From: Pegoplata infirma
Taxonomy: Eukaryota > Arthropoda > Insecta > Diptera > Anthomyiidae
DNA length: 64,000 nucleotides
NCBI GenBank assembly: GCA_963921195.1
Contig: OY992537.1
Coordinates: 82,783,287-82,847,286, forward strand
Direction of reading: 5' to 3'
The first letter of the stretch is position 1; each line of letters opens with the position of its first letter. Below, piece after piece: positions 11,257 through 21,206 of the stretch. The position numbers and the translations under genes were made by a program. Under the pieces are notes generated by a model. It worked only from the letters and a program-made list of their open reading frames with translations, ran no database searches and was not told the origin of the DNA.

Positions 11257-11456
11257 AGAAAATTATATCAAAATTTTATTAAAAAATTTTTTTTTTGAAA
11301 ATAATTTTATTGAAAGCTATGCTTTTTGGCTGCACAAAAAATACAACGCTTTGCAGAAATATCAATGAGTATAAAAAGCAATGTAGTGTTAATGTACTGT
11401 GTGTACAAAAAATACTACGCTTTGTCGAAATTTCTCATACTTGTTAATTAAACAAC

Positions 11457-11716
11457 ACACAAAAATTTTTTTTTCCATGAACGATTTTCATAGTATTTAT
11501 GAACAAATTCATACAATTTATTAACTTTTTCATAATATTTATAAACTTTTTCATAGTATTTATGAAAAATGTTAAAAATTCTTAAATTTCACATATTATG
11601 ATTTATTCATAAATACTATGAAAAACTTTATAAATATTATGAAAAAGTTAATAAATTGTATGGATTTGTTCATAAATACTATGCAAATCGTTCATGGAAA
11701 AAAAAAATTTTGTGTG
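11457..11716. mobile_element. 260-bp palindromic MITE
   Basis: A near-perfect palindrome centred near 11,587. The left arm starts CACACAAAAATTTTTTTTTC and runs CATGAACGATTT, CATAGTATTTATGAAC. The right arm mirrors it and ends TTTTTGTGTG. Arms are at least 110 bases with few mismatches, and the element is made almost entirely of TATTTATGA-like words. The target duplication is not clear. Confidence 0.75.
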
Positions 11717-11854
11717 AATGTTCAACAAATGTACTGGTAAATCATTGGTTATCAGGCGCGGATCCACGGGGAAATCCCCCCAAAACGGAATTCGAAAGAA
11801 GAAAAAAAGGAAAAAAGAAAGAAAGAAGACGAAAAATTAGGGAATTATTCTAAA

Positions 11855-12300
11855 CTTTTCTATTGGAAAAATTTAAGAATTTTTCTTAGAATTTTTCTAT
11901 GGGAAAACCCTGCGAATTTTTGTATAGGAAAAATCTTCTGAGAATCTAAAATCTAACAATTTTTCTAAAAGAGAATTAGTGAATTTTTTATAGGAAAGTC
12001 TGAGAATTTTTCTTTAGAAAAAAATATGAGAATTTTCTATAAAGAAAATCTGATAATTCTTCTTTCGAAAAAATCTGAGAAGATGGGAAAAAAGTAAAGA
12101 GAAAAAGAAATTATATGAAATTTTTTTCTATAAAAACTGCTCAAGAATCTCAAAAGTTTTCTAGAGGAAGAATTTTTTTGAATCTTAGATTTTTTTTTTG
12201 GAAAAAAAGTCTCGGAATTTTTAATTTTTAGGAAAATCAAGAAAATGTTCTTAAGGGAAAATTTGAGAATTTTTCTTAGAACAAATTTGTTAGAATCTAA
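11855..12300. repeat. Degenerate array related to the GAGAATTTTTC repeat
   Basis: Recurrent words GAGAATTTTTCT.TAGGAAAA, roughly every 30-40 bases, in a decayed tandem. They resemble the TCTCAGATTCTGAGACATTTTTC repeat of 53.4-54.5 kb. No coding content; the open frame 12037-12240 is a by-product. Confidence 0.5.
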
Positions 12301-12437
12301 CCCCCAGTTTCTGTTACACTAACGTCATTCGTTCGTGACGAATTTGTGTGTATTTTGTTATTGTAACTAAAACAAAATACAAACAAAAAACAAAATTCGT
12401 CGCAGACGAATGACGTTCGTGTTACAGAAACTGGGGG
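12301..12437. mobile_element. 137-bp MITE with CCCCCAGTTTCTG ends
   Basis: Thirty-one-base inverted ends with two mismatches (left CCCCCAGTTTCTGTTACAC, right the inverse, finishing CAGAAACTGGGGG), flanked by a 3-bp duplication TAA (12298-12300 and 12438-12440). The TWA target suggests a PIF/Harbinger-type MITE, but the ends differ from the CAAGGGAAGT family. Confidence 0.85.
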
Positions 12438-12491
12438 TAAGACCTTTTCTATAGCCAATTTACGCAGAATCTGGGATTTTTTTTTTTTCAG

Positions 12492-12574
12492 ATTTGGAAT
12501 CAGATGATCAAAGTCTACTAAAATTGATCACCAGAATTCAAACCGGAAAATGATTGTTGAGCGGTGTTATCGTC
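12492..12574 (+). mobile_element. Fragment of the GCGGTGTTAT foldback family
   Basis: This stretch (GATTTGGAATCAGATGATCA ... GAGCGGTGTTATC) matches the right end of the large foldback element at 43,829-44,694 almost base for base. Only the terminal 80-odd bases are present. Confidence 0.75.
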
Positions 12575-13014
12575 ACCACTTTTCGAGAATTGCGGGGGGA
12601 AGTTAACGGATTTCAAGGAATAGTTGGTTTCATCAATAATTTGGATTAATTAAATTTTATAAATTAATTTGTCGGAAAACGAACGGTTTTTTAGTGTCGT
12701 AGCATTCTGTTAGATAACTGCCATTCTGTCGTGAAATCTTACCGATCTAGGACGTTATTGACCAAATTGGCTGGAGGGCAAAAGTGACCCCGCGGAATAT
12801 TTGAAGTTTGGAGCTTAACTTTTGTGTTATAAACATGTTTAAAATGGCATCTGTGTTTTTTACACAACATATTATTTCGTAGTTATATATTATCTTTAAA
12901 AAAATCGTTAACCCTTCTTGGTAGTGGGTCAAAAATGACCCTTTCAGTAAAAAATAAATATATTTTACGGACAATTTTTTTGTGGCAATTTAAATTAGAT
13001 AACTTTAAATCAGA

Positions 13015-16000
13015 AATTAATCTCCATCACTGCATTGAGGCCTCGGCTAAATTAATCCTCCATTTAGGTACAACATCGACGTGGCACTCATTCAGGAGCC
13101 GTGGATCACGAGGACCGGAATCAGCGGACTCGAACATAATGAATATAAAATGTTTTGTAATAAGAATAATAAAGATAAATTAAGAACTTGTGTTCTGATT
13201 AAGAAAAATTTAAAGTGTATTCAATTAAATCAATTTATAAATAGCGACTAGACTGTTATAAGACTTGACTTGCGGGGCGGTCTACTATCATATCATCAGT
13301 ATATTTTCCAAGTGATGATGAGAAGATCCTTCGCCTGATATTACTAGAACTTTGGTACAGTACACCTCACTACAGAACACCGAAATTCTGATAGGATGCG
13401 ATGCCAATGCACATCATGTCCTATGGGGAAGCACTAACACGAACAAAAGGGGAATAGGTGTCTTGGAGTTTATTCTTGAGAATAACTTGACTTTAGGTAA
13501 TGTAGGCTCGGATCCAACTTTTGAAACAAGAAATAGGAAGGAAGTTTTGGATCTGACACTTGCTAGCCAGAATGGTAATTTAGAGATAAGAAATTGGAGA
13601 GTATCTAACGAAATATCTTTCTTGGATCACAAATATTTGGAATTCAGCGTGAATATTAGAAATACTCAACAGGTATCTACTTTTCAAAACCCTAGGAGGA
13701 TAAACTGGCACACTTTCGAAGGAAGTATACGCGAATCAAGTATATGGAACAGGAAAGAAATGAATAATATTAATGACATAGACAACACTGTAAAAGAATT
13801 CGAGAGCACACTCAAAAAAGCGTTTGGCAAATCCTGCCCGACGAGCAAAAATAGGGGTAAAAAACAACAGCCTTGGTGGAGTAACGAACTTAAAACATTG
13901 ATGAAGAGTACAAGGAAGGCATTAAATGATGCAAGGAAACACGACACTGATGAACTATGGACAGAATATAAGACAGTCAGAAAGGAATTCAAGAAACAAA
14001 TAAGGAAATCCAAGAGGGAAGCTTTTTCCAATATGCTAAATGACATTGAGACTATAAAGGATACTTCAAGACTGCGAAAGCTGATGTCGAAGCAGGAACA
14101 TGTACCAGGAACTTTAAGGTCTATAAATGGTACCTGGACAAATTCGGCGAATGACACTCTTGAAACGTTATTCAAGACCCATTTCCCGGAATGCAACCTG
14201 GATCTTAGTCAATTAGACAAACCAAACGAGTCAATTCATATCTGGCAATCACACAATGTGGAATTCCTTACGGAGGATAAAATAGAATGGGCAAGCGGTT
14301 CTTTTGGACCCTATAAATCTCCGGGTCTAGATGGCATTTATCCCATAATGCTACAGAAGCTAGTGGGAATCATTACACCACTTCTGAAACTAATTTATAC
14401 ATCCTGCCTTAGGCTATCATATGTACCGAAAAGCTGGAGAGAAGTAAAAGTTGTCTTCATCCCCAAGGTTGGGAAGATACAACAAAGTAGCGCCAAGGAC
14501 TATAGTCCAATCAGTCTATCATCTTTCCTACTTAAGACACTAGAGAGAATTCTGGAAGACCACTTGAGGAAGAGTATGTGTGCAATGGAACTCTCGGGAA
14601 ACCAGCACGCCTACACAAAGGGTAAATCAGTGGAAACCGCCCTCCATGAGTTGACGATGAATATTGAGGAAACCATTAATTATAGCGAATATACTCTGGC
14701 ATGCTTTCTTGATATTGAAGGTGCATTTAATAATATAAAATCTGGGGCAATAGAGAAAGCTCTAGCCAATTCAGGTAATGACCCAATGGTGAATTACTGG
14801 ATAATGAAAGTCCTCACAAACCGTATAATTGAAGCCGAAATAGGAGGGGAATCAATAAAGGCAATGGCGACTAGAGGTACTCCCCAAGGGGGTGTCATCT
14901 CACCGACACTGTGGATTCTGGTACTAAATGAGGCTTTATTGAAGCTGAAAAAATACGGAGTGAAGGTAGTAGCTTATGCCGACGACTTAGTAATTTTGGC
15001 AAGAGGGATATCCCTGGACACAATATCCGACATTATGGAGCATGCTCTCTCATCGCTTTATAAGTGGGCCTCGGCCTGTGGACTAGGAATAAATCCTCAG
15101 AAAACGGAAACGATTCTCTTCACAAGGAGGAGAAAAATACCTGAATTTCGATTACCACATATTGGGGGAACGTGTCTGACACTGTCTGATAGTGCCAAGT
15201 CTCTTGGCATAATCTTTGATAGGAAATTGAACTGGCTCGAAAACCTAAAGGAGAGAGTGAAAAAGGCGTATGCAGCCATGTATACTTGTCAGAGAATTAT
15301 TGGAAACACATGGGGTCTTAAACCAAGACTTATACACCGGATATTCACGGCAATTGTTAGACCAACACTGGCACATGGTGCAGTAGTATGGTGGCCTATT
15401 GTAGGAAAGAGCACGCACGCCACGTACCTGAACAGGGTTAATAGAGTGGCCGCGTTAAGTATCACTGGAGCGCGAAGGACAACATCCACACATGGTCTAA
15501 GTAGGATTCTGGACTTGCCATCTTTGGATCTTTACATCCAGGAATACGCACTTAGGACACAGCTGAGACTAAGTCAAAACTGCGCGCTAAAAGTTCGAGA
15601 CTATGGACACACAAAACTCATACGAGACCATCGATATAATGACTGTGTGACTGATTATATGACTCCACATATCGTGTGGGATGCAGGTATAACAATTGAA
15701 ATACCATCTAGAGTATTCTGGGAAAATCCACCTGTTGGGGAACAGCACATTGCAGTCTACACGGATGGATCAAAGATGCCACAGGGAACAGGTAGCGGTG
15801 TCTACTGTCAGAAACTGGGAATTGAACACAGTTCAAGGATACAAAACAGCTGTAATATTTTTCAGGCGGAACTGCATGCAGTGTCAGAGGCAGCCAGGGT
15901 TATTTTAATGAGACCGATCTACTCTAGTGAGATCATTATTTACATTGATAGTCAGGCGGCTTTAAAGGCACTATATAACAGGAATATTCGATCAAAGGTT

Positions 16001-16761
16001 GTCAGCCGTTGTCGCCAAGAGCTTATGGCTCTCATCGAACAACACTCTTTAAGACTGTGCTGGGTTCCAGGTCATCAGAATATTCCAGGAAACGAGAAAG
16101 CTGACGAGTTAGCTCGTATGGGAGCAGTTTTACCATTAAGTTCAATCACGACCGATGTGCATCCGGGCCTGGATGCGATTTATTTCGAAATACGGAGAAC
16201 ATTTGAACGACAGGAAGATTTGAAATGGGAAAGCAGCCAGGACTGTATCCAAACGAAAGCCTTGTGGACTCGCGGTGGAAAAAGTATCCAGAAAACACTA
16301 CTTTATATGGAAAAATCAGACCTCAGGAAGTATGTAGGTTTAATTACAGGCCATACTGGCTTGAAAGCTTATTTGAAAAAGTTAAAATTGATAAGAGATG
16401 ACTTGTGCAGATGGTGTGGGGACGAAGAGATAGTGGAAGATTCATTCCATTATTTTTGTCAGTGCCCTGCACTATCTCGCACTCGATTTAATTGTTTTGG
16501 CTTTTATTTCTTTCAGGAACTGGAGGAACTTAGAGATGTCAACCCATGGAAGATGCTTAAATATATTAGGCTAAGTAAACTCGTTGAGACATATGTGGAG
16601 ACATAAATCATCATTTACCAGGAAGGCAGTAGTGAATTATGATTACTATGTAAAGCAGCCAACAACAAAACCAACCCCCCCCCCCCCCTTTTTCGAGGTA
16701 TCACTCTGGATCAGGAACTGGTCTTGTGGACATTACGTCAACCTCTTAACCTAACCTAACC
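13015..16761 (+). mobile_element. I/LOA-like non-LTR retrotransposon, 5'-truncated
   Basis: The element is bounded by a 10-bp duplication TTAAATCAGA (13005-13014 and 16762-16771). It begins inside the endonuclease coding region (INLHHCIEASAKL in one frame, then the conserved VALIQEPWI in another), so ORF1 and the 5'UTR are gone. The first 340 bases have at least two frameshifts and one in-frame TAG (near 13250). The long ORF follows. The 3'UTR (16,607-16,761) includes a run of about 15 C near 16,675 and ends AACCTAACCTAACC, the same tail as the LINE fragments at 9.7 and 32.5 kb. Clade placement (I/LOA group) rests on the order endonuclease, RT, RNase H, zinc knuckle. Confidence 0.9.
13352..16606 (+). 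CDS. LINE ORF2: endonuclease (partial), RT, RNase H
   Basis: A 1084-codon ORF for the retrotransposition enzyme of the surrounding LINE. Residues 1-100 are the C-terminal half of an apurinic-type endonuclease (ILIGCDANAHHVLWG; DHKYLEFSV has the late catalytic His). RT lies at about 300-610, with FIPKVGK, DIEGAFNNI, the TPQGGVISP block and the catalytic YADD at residues 542-545. RNase H is at about 800-925, with D805 (YTDGSK), E840 (QAELHAV), D866 (YIDSQAA) and PGHQNIPGNEKADE. A C-terminal CCHC-like knuckle is near 1019-1040 (CRWC ... HYFCQC). One oddity is DYSPISLSS where NYRPISL is usual. The endonuclease N-terminus lies upstream in other frames, so the ATG at 13352 is only the first internal Met and the copy is not functional as a whole. 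Product identity is certain; clade is inferred. Confidence 0.92.
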   Translation: MVQYTSLQNTEILIGCDANAHHVLWGSTNTNKRGIGVLEFILENNLTLGNVGSDPTFETRNRKEVLDLTLASQNGNLEIRNWRVSNEISFLDHKYLEFSVNIRNTQQVSTFQNPRRINWHTFEGSIRESSIWNRKEMNNINDIDNTVKEFESTLKKAFGKSCPTSKNRGKKQQPWWSNELKTLMKSTRKALNDARKHDTDELWTEYKTVRKEFKKQIRKSKREAFSNMLNDIETIKDTSRLRKLMSKQEHVPGTLRSINGTWTNSANDTLETLFKTHFPECNLDLSQLDKPNESIHIWQSHNVEFLTEDKIEWASGSFGPYKSPGLDGIYPIMLQKLVGIITPLLKLIYTSCLRLSYVPKSWREVKVVFIPKVGKIQQSSAKDYSPISLSSFLLKTLERILEDHLRKSMCAMELSGNQHAYTKGKSVETALHELTMNIEETINYSEYTLACFLDIEGAFNNIKSGAIEKALANSGNDPMVNYWIMKVLTNRIIEAEIGGESIKAMATRGTPQGGVISPTLWILVLNEALLKLKKYGVKVVAYADDLVILARGISLDTISDIMEHALSSLYKWASACGLGINPQKTETILFTRRRKIPEFRLPHIGGTCLTLSDSAKSLGIIFDRKLNWLENLKERVKKAYAAMYTCQRIIGNTWGLKPRLIHRIFTAIVRPTLAHGAVVWWPIVGKSTHATYLNRVNRVAALSITGARRTTSTHGLSRILDLPSLDLYIQEYALRTQLRLSQNCALKVRDYGHTKLIRDHRYNDCVTDYMTPHIVWDAGITIEIPSRVFWENPPVGEQHIAVYTDGSKMPQGTGSGVYCQKLGIEHSSRIQNSCNIFQAELHAVSEAARVILMRPIYSSEIIIYIDSQAALKALYNRNIRSKVVSRCRQELMALIEQHSLRLCWVPGHQNIPGNEKADELARMGAVLPLSSITTDVHPGLDAIYFEIRRTFERQEDLKWESSQDCIQTKALWTRGGKSIQKTLLYMEKSDLRKYVGLITGHTGLKAYLKKLKLIRDDLCRWCGDEEIVEDSFHYFCQCPALSRTRFNCFGFYFFQELEELRDVNPWKMLKYIRLSKLVETYVET

Positions 16762-17242
16762 TTAAATCAGACCTAAATTCTTTTGGTCATTTTGGCCCGT
16801 GGTCAAAAATGACCCCGGCAAAAATTTTTTGGAATTGTGCTAAAATTTTTTGATATCAACAAAATATATATTTTTTACTGAATGGGTCATTTTTGTCCCC
16901 CTTCCAAGAAGGGTTATCCATTCTAAAGATAACATATTACTTCGAAATTGTTTTTGGGGTAAAAAACTCAGAAGCCATTTAGTACTTGTTTATAGTACAA
17001 AATTTATCAATTTTCTGCGGGGGTCATTTTTGACCCCCAGCCAATGTGGTTTAAAGACGTCGTAGATTGGTAAGATTTTACGACTGACTTACAATTATCT
17101 AATAGTTTGCCACGACACTAAAAAACCGCTAATTTGAACAAAAATTTAATTTATAGGATTTTATTAAGCCAAATTATTGATAAAACCAACATTTCCCTGA
17201 AAGCTTTTTTTGGGGGACTTAACGTTTTTTTTTGGGGACTTA

Positions 17243-17845
17243 CAAGGGAAGTCTCCCTGGTGTCACCCTCCGATCTTCATTAAATTTCGATATGTTGTTA
17301 AGAACGAAAATTAATTTGACACGTATTTTTTCTTAGTGGCCCAAACTCATTTTTAGGGGGGGTCTATTTGTATGGGGGGAAATTGACCTTTTTCAGTTTT
17401 TTACGATTTACGCCTATTTACACAAAAATTATATAGGCATGTGTAGTATCAGATTGAAGGTATTAAAAATACCTATCTCGTGGTGCTAACAACGGGTCAA
17501 AGAAGTTAATAGTTTTTGACTTATTAACAAAAATGTCCTAAAATTTTGGTATTTTCCAAACATGCAAAGTTTTGCATGTTTGGACACGTTCTTAGCACAC
17601 GTATGTAGATAGTTTTTCCAAAGACCTTTCATTCGGTTTTTAACATGACTAGGTTTCTTTGCATAATATAGGAGATTAACGAAAAAAAAATGAAAAATTG
17701 CCTTGTCTCCCCCCCCCCCCTCTTTTTACCCCCTAAATATGAATTTGGGCCGCTAAAAAAATACGTGTGCCTTTATTTTTTCTGCTCTACAAAATAAAAT
17801 CAATTCCATAAAGATCCGCGGTTGACACTAGGGAGACTTTCCTTG
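17243..17845 (+). mobile_element. CAAGGGAAGT MITE, copy B
   Basis: Ends CAAGGGAAGTCTCCCTGGTG and CACTAGGGAGACTTTCCTTG, with a 3-bp duplication TTA (17240-17242 and 17846-17848). The inner halves are also partly inverted (CGTATTTTT words on both sides of the GGCCCAAA / TTTGGGCC pair). Copy C at 25,014 is the same sequence in the opposite orientation. No ORF; probably mobilised in trans by a TWA-target transposase. Confidence 0.85.
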
Positions 17846-17848
17846 TTA

Positions 17849-18085
17849 GTAAATTTTTAAAAAATTTTCAACCACAAGACAATGTGGGCCCAACCGTGTT
17901 ATTCCGCCTGGGATTTTTAAAAACTCCGTTTGAAAAAAAAATTTTGGTAAACAAAAAAAATAAATTTGTTTAAATAGCAATTTTTATCCAGTTCATTTTA
18001 CAAGCGTCCACCACCAGTCCAGCATTTTGTCTTTTTAGGTTATGCTAAATGTATCAACATTTTCGCGGTGTCTTTACATTTATTT
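17849..18085. other. AT-rich spacer
   Basis: No recognisable feature; a short stretch between two repeat copies. Confidence 0.35.
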
Positions 18086-18250
18086 CAATACCAAACAGCA
18101 GCAAAAAATAAATTTGGTAAGTTTCAGTCATATCTGTTTTGGTCTTGATCGCCATATCAACAGAAGGACGGAAAGACAGACCCCAGTTGCAAATGCCACA
18201 ACAAACTCATATACCCTCCACCACCAACAGTAAGTGGATGGTATAAAAAG
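18086..18250 (-). mobile_element. Degenerate mini-me-like 5' end
   Basis: On the minus strand: a degenerate hairpin (ATACCATCCACTTACTG and GGTGGAGGGTATATG), then a decayed GTCTGTCTTTCCGTCC run. The order matches the mini-me start, but the copy is diverged and its far end is unclear. Confidence 0.45.
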
Positions 18251-18529
18251 TAAAAAAAAAAAATCTTTAAATAACAATGTTAAGAAGAAATATGAATACA
18301 TTCCGTTAACAGTTCCATACACTGCGTTAACAACTGCGTATGAGTGACATAAATTATGCACATTAAGGTGGATCATATAAATATAAGGGTGACAAGAAAA
18401 ATTACTTTTGCTAGTGCCATTAAATTTTTTTTTTTTAGTTTTTCTTTTATAAGAGTCTAAAAATGTCCTTCTAAAACACTCAAAGAAAAATTATTGTTCA
18501 TATTGATAAAACATTTTTTATCATATTGA

Positions 18530-19181
18530 ATGGGTTGCCAGATACCAAAAGTCAAATAACTGGAAAATGGAAAATTTTCAGCAGGATTTTGAGAAAATAA
18601 CTGGATTTATACATAATTTTTTTTTAGAATAATTTAAAAAAAAAAAATCAACCGATTTTCATGTGTGAGATATATATTTTTATTTTGGAATACTTTTCAA
18701 GCATTTCCATTACTTTTTCGAGCATCTCGAAATGTTGAGCTCGTATTCTTTTCAAATCACCCCACGAAAATAAGTCTGGAGTGGTTAAATCTAGGTGACC
18801 AGTTAAAATTCCCTGAAGTACGATGCCAAAAGAGGGGCGACAATAAATTACCCTTATTTGCAAATATCACCAGACTTATTTTGTTGGTGTTATTTGAAAA
18901 GCAAAATGTACGAAATAATCCTCAGATCATTCGTGCCGATCTCAACGGTAGACTGCCCGAGATGTTTAAAAAAGCTATAGCCAAATGAGTCATTTATTTT
19001 TTAATCACGATTTATATTTTATTCAATAAAAAGTCAAAAAAACTGTAAAATTAATTTAATAAAAAATATGTTAAAATTTAAGATTCTTTTTTAACAGGAA
19101 AAATTTTATTTTACCTGGAAACTGGACCAGACCCACAATAACTGGAAAATCCAGGCCATTCCAGGCCGTCTGGCAACCCTA
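18530..19181 (+). mobile_element. hAT-type element with GGGTTGCCAGA ends
   Basis: Ends ATGGGTTGCCAGA and TCTGGCAACCCTA are flanked by an 8-bp duplication CATATTGA (18522-18529 and 19182-19189), the hAT target length. At 652 bp it is far shorter than an autonomous hAT (2.5-5 kb), so it is an internal-deletion derivative. Subterminal words ATAACTGGAAAAT occur near both ends. It holds a short coding relic (see 18665-18988). Confidence 0.85.
18665..18988 (+). pseudogene. Possible hAT transposase C-terminal relic
   Basis: A 107-codon frame inside the hAT-type element. Residues 50-80 (LKFPEVRCQKRG, then LPLFANITRLILLVL) look like the stretch just before the conserved C-terminal dimerisation block of hAT transposases (a P-L-hydrophobic run before the ERVFS motif). 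The ERVFS motif itself is missing, and the following RADLNGRLPEMFKKA is only vaguely similar. It may be the remnant left by an internal deletion. Low confidence; the element context is the main support. Confidence 0.4.
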
Positions 19182-19254
19182 CATATTGAAAAATATCATG
19201 ATAGTATTCTAAATATGATAAAACATGGCATAAAAATGTGTAAAATTTAAAAGT

Positions 19255-19370
19255 TATAGCCAGGGACCATCAAACACTAAAAAACTATAATTTAAGCCCC
19301 TAAATATGCACTAAAAATTTTGAAGTATGCACTAAAAACTCCAAAAATATGTACGTAAAATTATAACAAT
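19255..19370. repeat. ATATGCACTAAAA-type repeat fragment
   Basis: Repeated words AAATATGCACTAAAAA and GTATGCACTAAAAACT, the same subterminal words as in the hAT-type element at 26,428-26,953. No bounded ends could be found, so it is a fragment. Confidence 0.5.
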
Positions 19371-19409
19371 TGTGTGGAGTCCATAGAGTACGGAAATACT
19401 CATATTTTT

Positions 19410-20210
19410 TAACATGATAATGTTTTTAGGCTGGTGTCTAAGTAATTTTAAAAAAGTTGCATGACGCCACCTCAGTTTGACTATATAAGCTAACAATTAA
19501 CGAAAAAGAAAATAAGAATTACTATTTTCATTTTCTAAAAACCAAAAATTTTAGTAACTTGTGTTCGTAACTTGGATAATAATTCTCCTCGTTGTGAATA
19601 ATCCCGTTTTTCACCAGCTGGTGAATAAAAAGTAACATAATTATTTTTCAATAAAAAATTTTTGTTTTCATAAATTTTTTTTCATCAATTTTTTTTTCCA
19701 TCAAATTTTTTTTTCATAAATTTTTTTTCATAATTTTTTTTTTCATCAAATTTGTTTTTTTTTATTAAATTTTTATTTCATCAAATTTTTTTTCATCAAT
19801 TTTTTTGTTTCATCAATGTTCTTCAAATTTTTTTTTTCTTCAAATTTTTTTTTATCAATTTTTTTTTTTTTCTTCAAATTTTTTTTTCATCAAAATTTTT
19901 CTTTTCATCAATTTTTTTTTGTTTTTTCGTATTTTTTTTTTTTGTTTTTTCATAATTTTTTTTTTTTTTTTTTATCAATTTTATTTTCATCAAATTTTTT
20001 TTTCCGTAATTTTTTTTTCATAATTTTTTTCATTACTTTTTTTCTTCAAATTTTTTTTTATCAATTTTATTTTTTTTTTTGTTTTCTTCAAATTTTTCAT
20101 AAATTTTTTTGTATTTTTATAAATTTTTTATTTTTTTCATTAATTTTTTTTTTTTCGTATTTTTTTCATATTTTTTTTTTATCAATTTTTTTTAACAAAT
20201 TTTTTATTGT
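19410..20210 (-). repeat. A-rich dispersed repeat, minus-strand copy
   Basis: This is the reverse complement of the 3' and middle parts of the copy at 1566-2695. ACATGATAATGTTTTTAGG, CGCCACCTCAGTTTGACTAT and CACCAGCTGGTGAATAAAA are followed by about 550 bases of TTTTTTTCATCAAATTTT-like units. The three open frames across 19752-20241 (translations of F/I/S only) are low-complexity artefacts. Confidence 0.8.
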
Positions 20211-20480
20211 AAAAATAACCTACGAAATCATTAATTTTTAATGTTTTCGTAGATAATTTATTTTGAATTTGTTGGTTAAAAATAATAAAATTTTTTTTCA
20301 TCAAATTTTTTTAAAAAATTTTTCATTGTAAAAATAACCTACAAAATCATTAATTTTTAATGTTTTCGTAGGTAATTTATTTTGAATTTGTTGGTAAAAA
20401 TAACACAACAATCATTAATTTTTCATATTTTCGTAGGCTATTTTTTCGAATTTGTTGGTAAACAAAATTAAAGTGACGTT
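20211..20480. repeat. ACCTACGAAATCATTAAT tandem repeat
   Basis: Three degenerate tandem units of about 70-120 bases, each with AAATAACCTACGAAATCATT and TTTTCGTAGGTAATTTATTT-like words and a GAATTTGTTGGT motif. The same units occur in reverse complement at about 27,415-27,610. Confidence 0.65.
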
Positions 20481-20574
20481 ATTTTTTAATGTTCGTTGTT
20501 ATTTATAATGTTGATGGTTGTTACACACAAAAAAACACTTTGTCAAATTACTAGGAAAAGTCTCCTAATCACTA

Positions 20575-21135
20575 TTGCCAGATTTGACGATTTCTCTGCA
20601 TTTTGACGATCTTTACTCCCCAAATTAGCAAAATGACGATTTGATGATTTTTTGCCCAAAAAATGACGATTATAGAAGTGTCCACAAAAAAGGTTGGAGA
20701 GAAAAAAAGAACATTTTCCAATTAACTTGACCCAACTGCATGACCTTTTCTTTCATAAAAATATTTGATATGCTTATTAATATAAAAAAATGTAAAAAAA
20801 AATTTCAGAGGTAGGTTTAGTTTTACAAGGGGGAACTATGTTCTCCGTGGTCTAATTTAGTCAATTTTCGTACTAACCATCCAATGACCATAAGACATAT
20901 TTTTGCTAAACTGCATGGATTTAGCTCTTTTTGAATTGGACTGCAGCATGTCTTCAACAGACGAGGGGAAATCGCTTGAATGTCTTAGAATTAATCTTAA
21001 ATCAAGGATAAATATACCTTTTTTATTTTGACAATTTTTTGACGATTTTTCCAAATGGGATGACGATTTTGACGATTTTTTTTATAAAAATCGTTAATTT
21101 TTGACGATTTTGTACCCAACAATTCTGGCAACCCT
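20575..21135. repeat. TGACGATTTT-rich block containing a mini-me fragment
   Basis: Both edges (20,585-20,675 and 21,030-21,110) are clusters of TGACGATTT. The outer words are TTGCCAGATTTGACGA and TTCTGGCAACCCTG, so the block may be a decayed element with hAT-like ends, but no target duplication is visible. The centre (about 20,815-21,020, minus strand) matches mini-me internal sequence (TAAGACATTCAAGCGATT, GACTGCAGCATG region). Confidence 0.45.
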
Positions 21136-21206
21136 GCTCGTAATCCCATTTTACAAATATTTGACAGTTTTCCTTGTTTCCGATTTGTTAATCGTATTTT
21201 ACATTT

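Larger units (their letters stand above)
12600..17215. mobile_element. Foldback element split by a LINE
   Basis: Sequence at about 12,600-13,014 is repeated in reverse complement at about 16,772-17,215, giving imperfect arms of about 400 bases. Paired landmarks include ATCAATAATTTGG with CCAAATTATTGAT, TTTTTTAGTGTCGT with ACGACACTAAAAAA, and AACCCTTCTTGG with CCAAGAAGGGTT. The arms carry repeated palindromic GGGTCAAAAATGACCC-like words. Removing the inserted LINE (13,015-16,761) and one copy of its target duplication leaves a hairpin element of about 860 bp. No transposase is encoded. Confidence 0.75.

Noticed and set aside
13684..14196. 170-codon minus-strand frame
   Set aside because: It lies antisense to the LINE ORF2 and is a shadow of it; no independent motif.
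19752..20241. Overlapping open frames rich in F, I and S (also 23886-24350, 33211-33456, 63159-63280)
   Set aside because: They are translations of T-rich simple repeat units (TTTTTTCATCAAAT) and have no protein-like composition.
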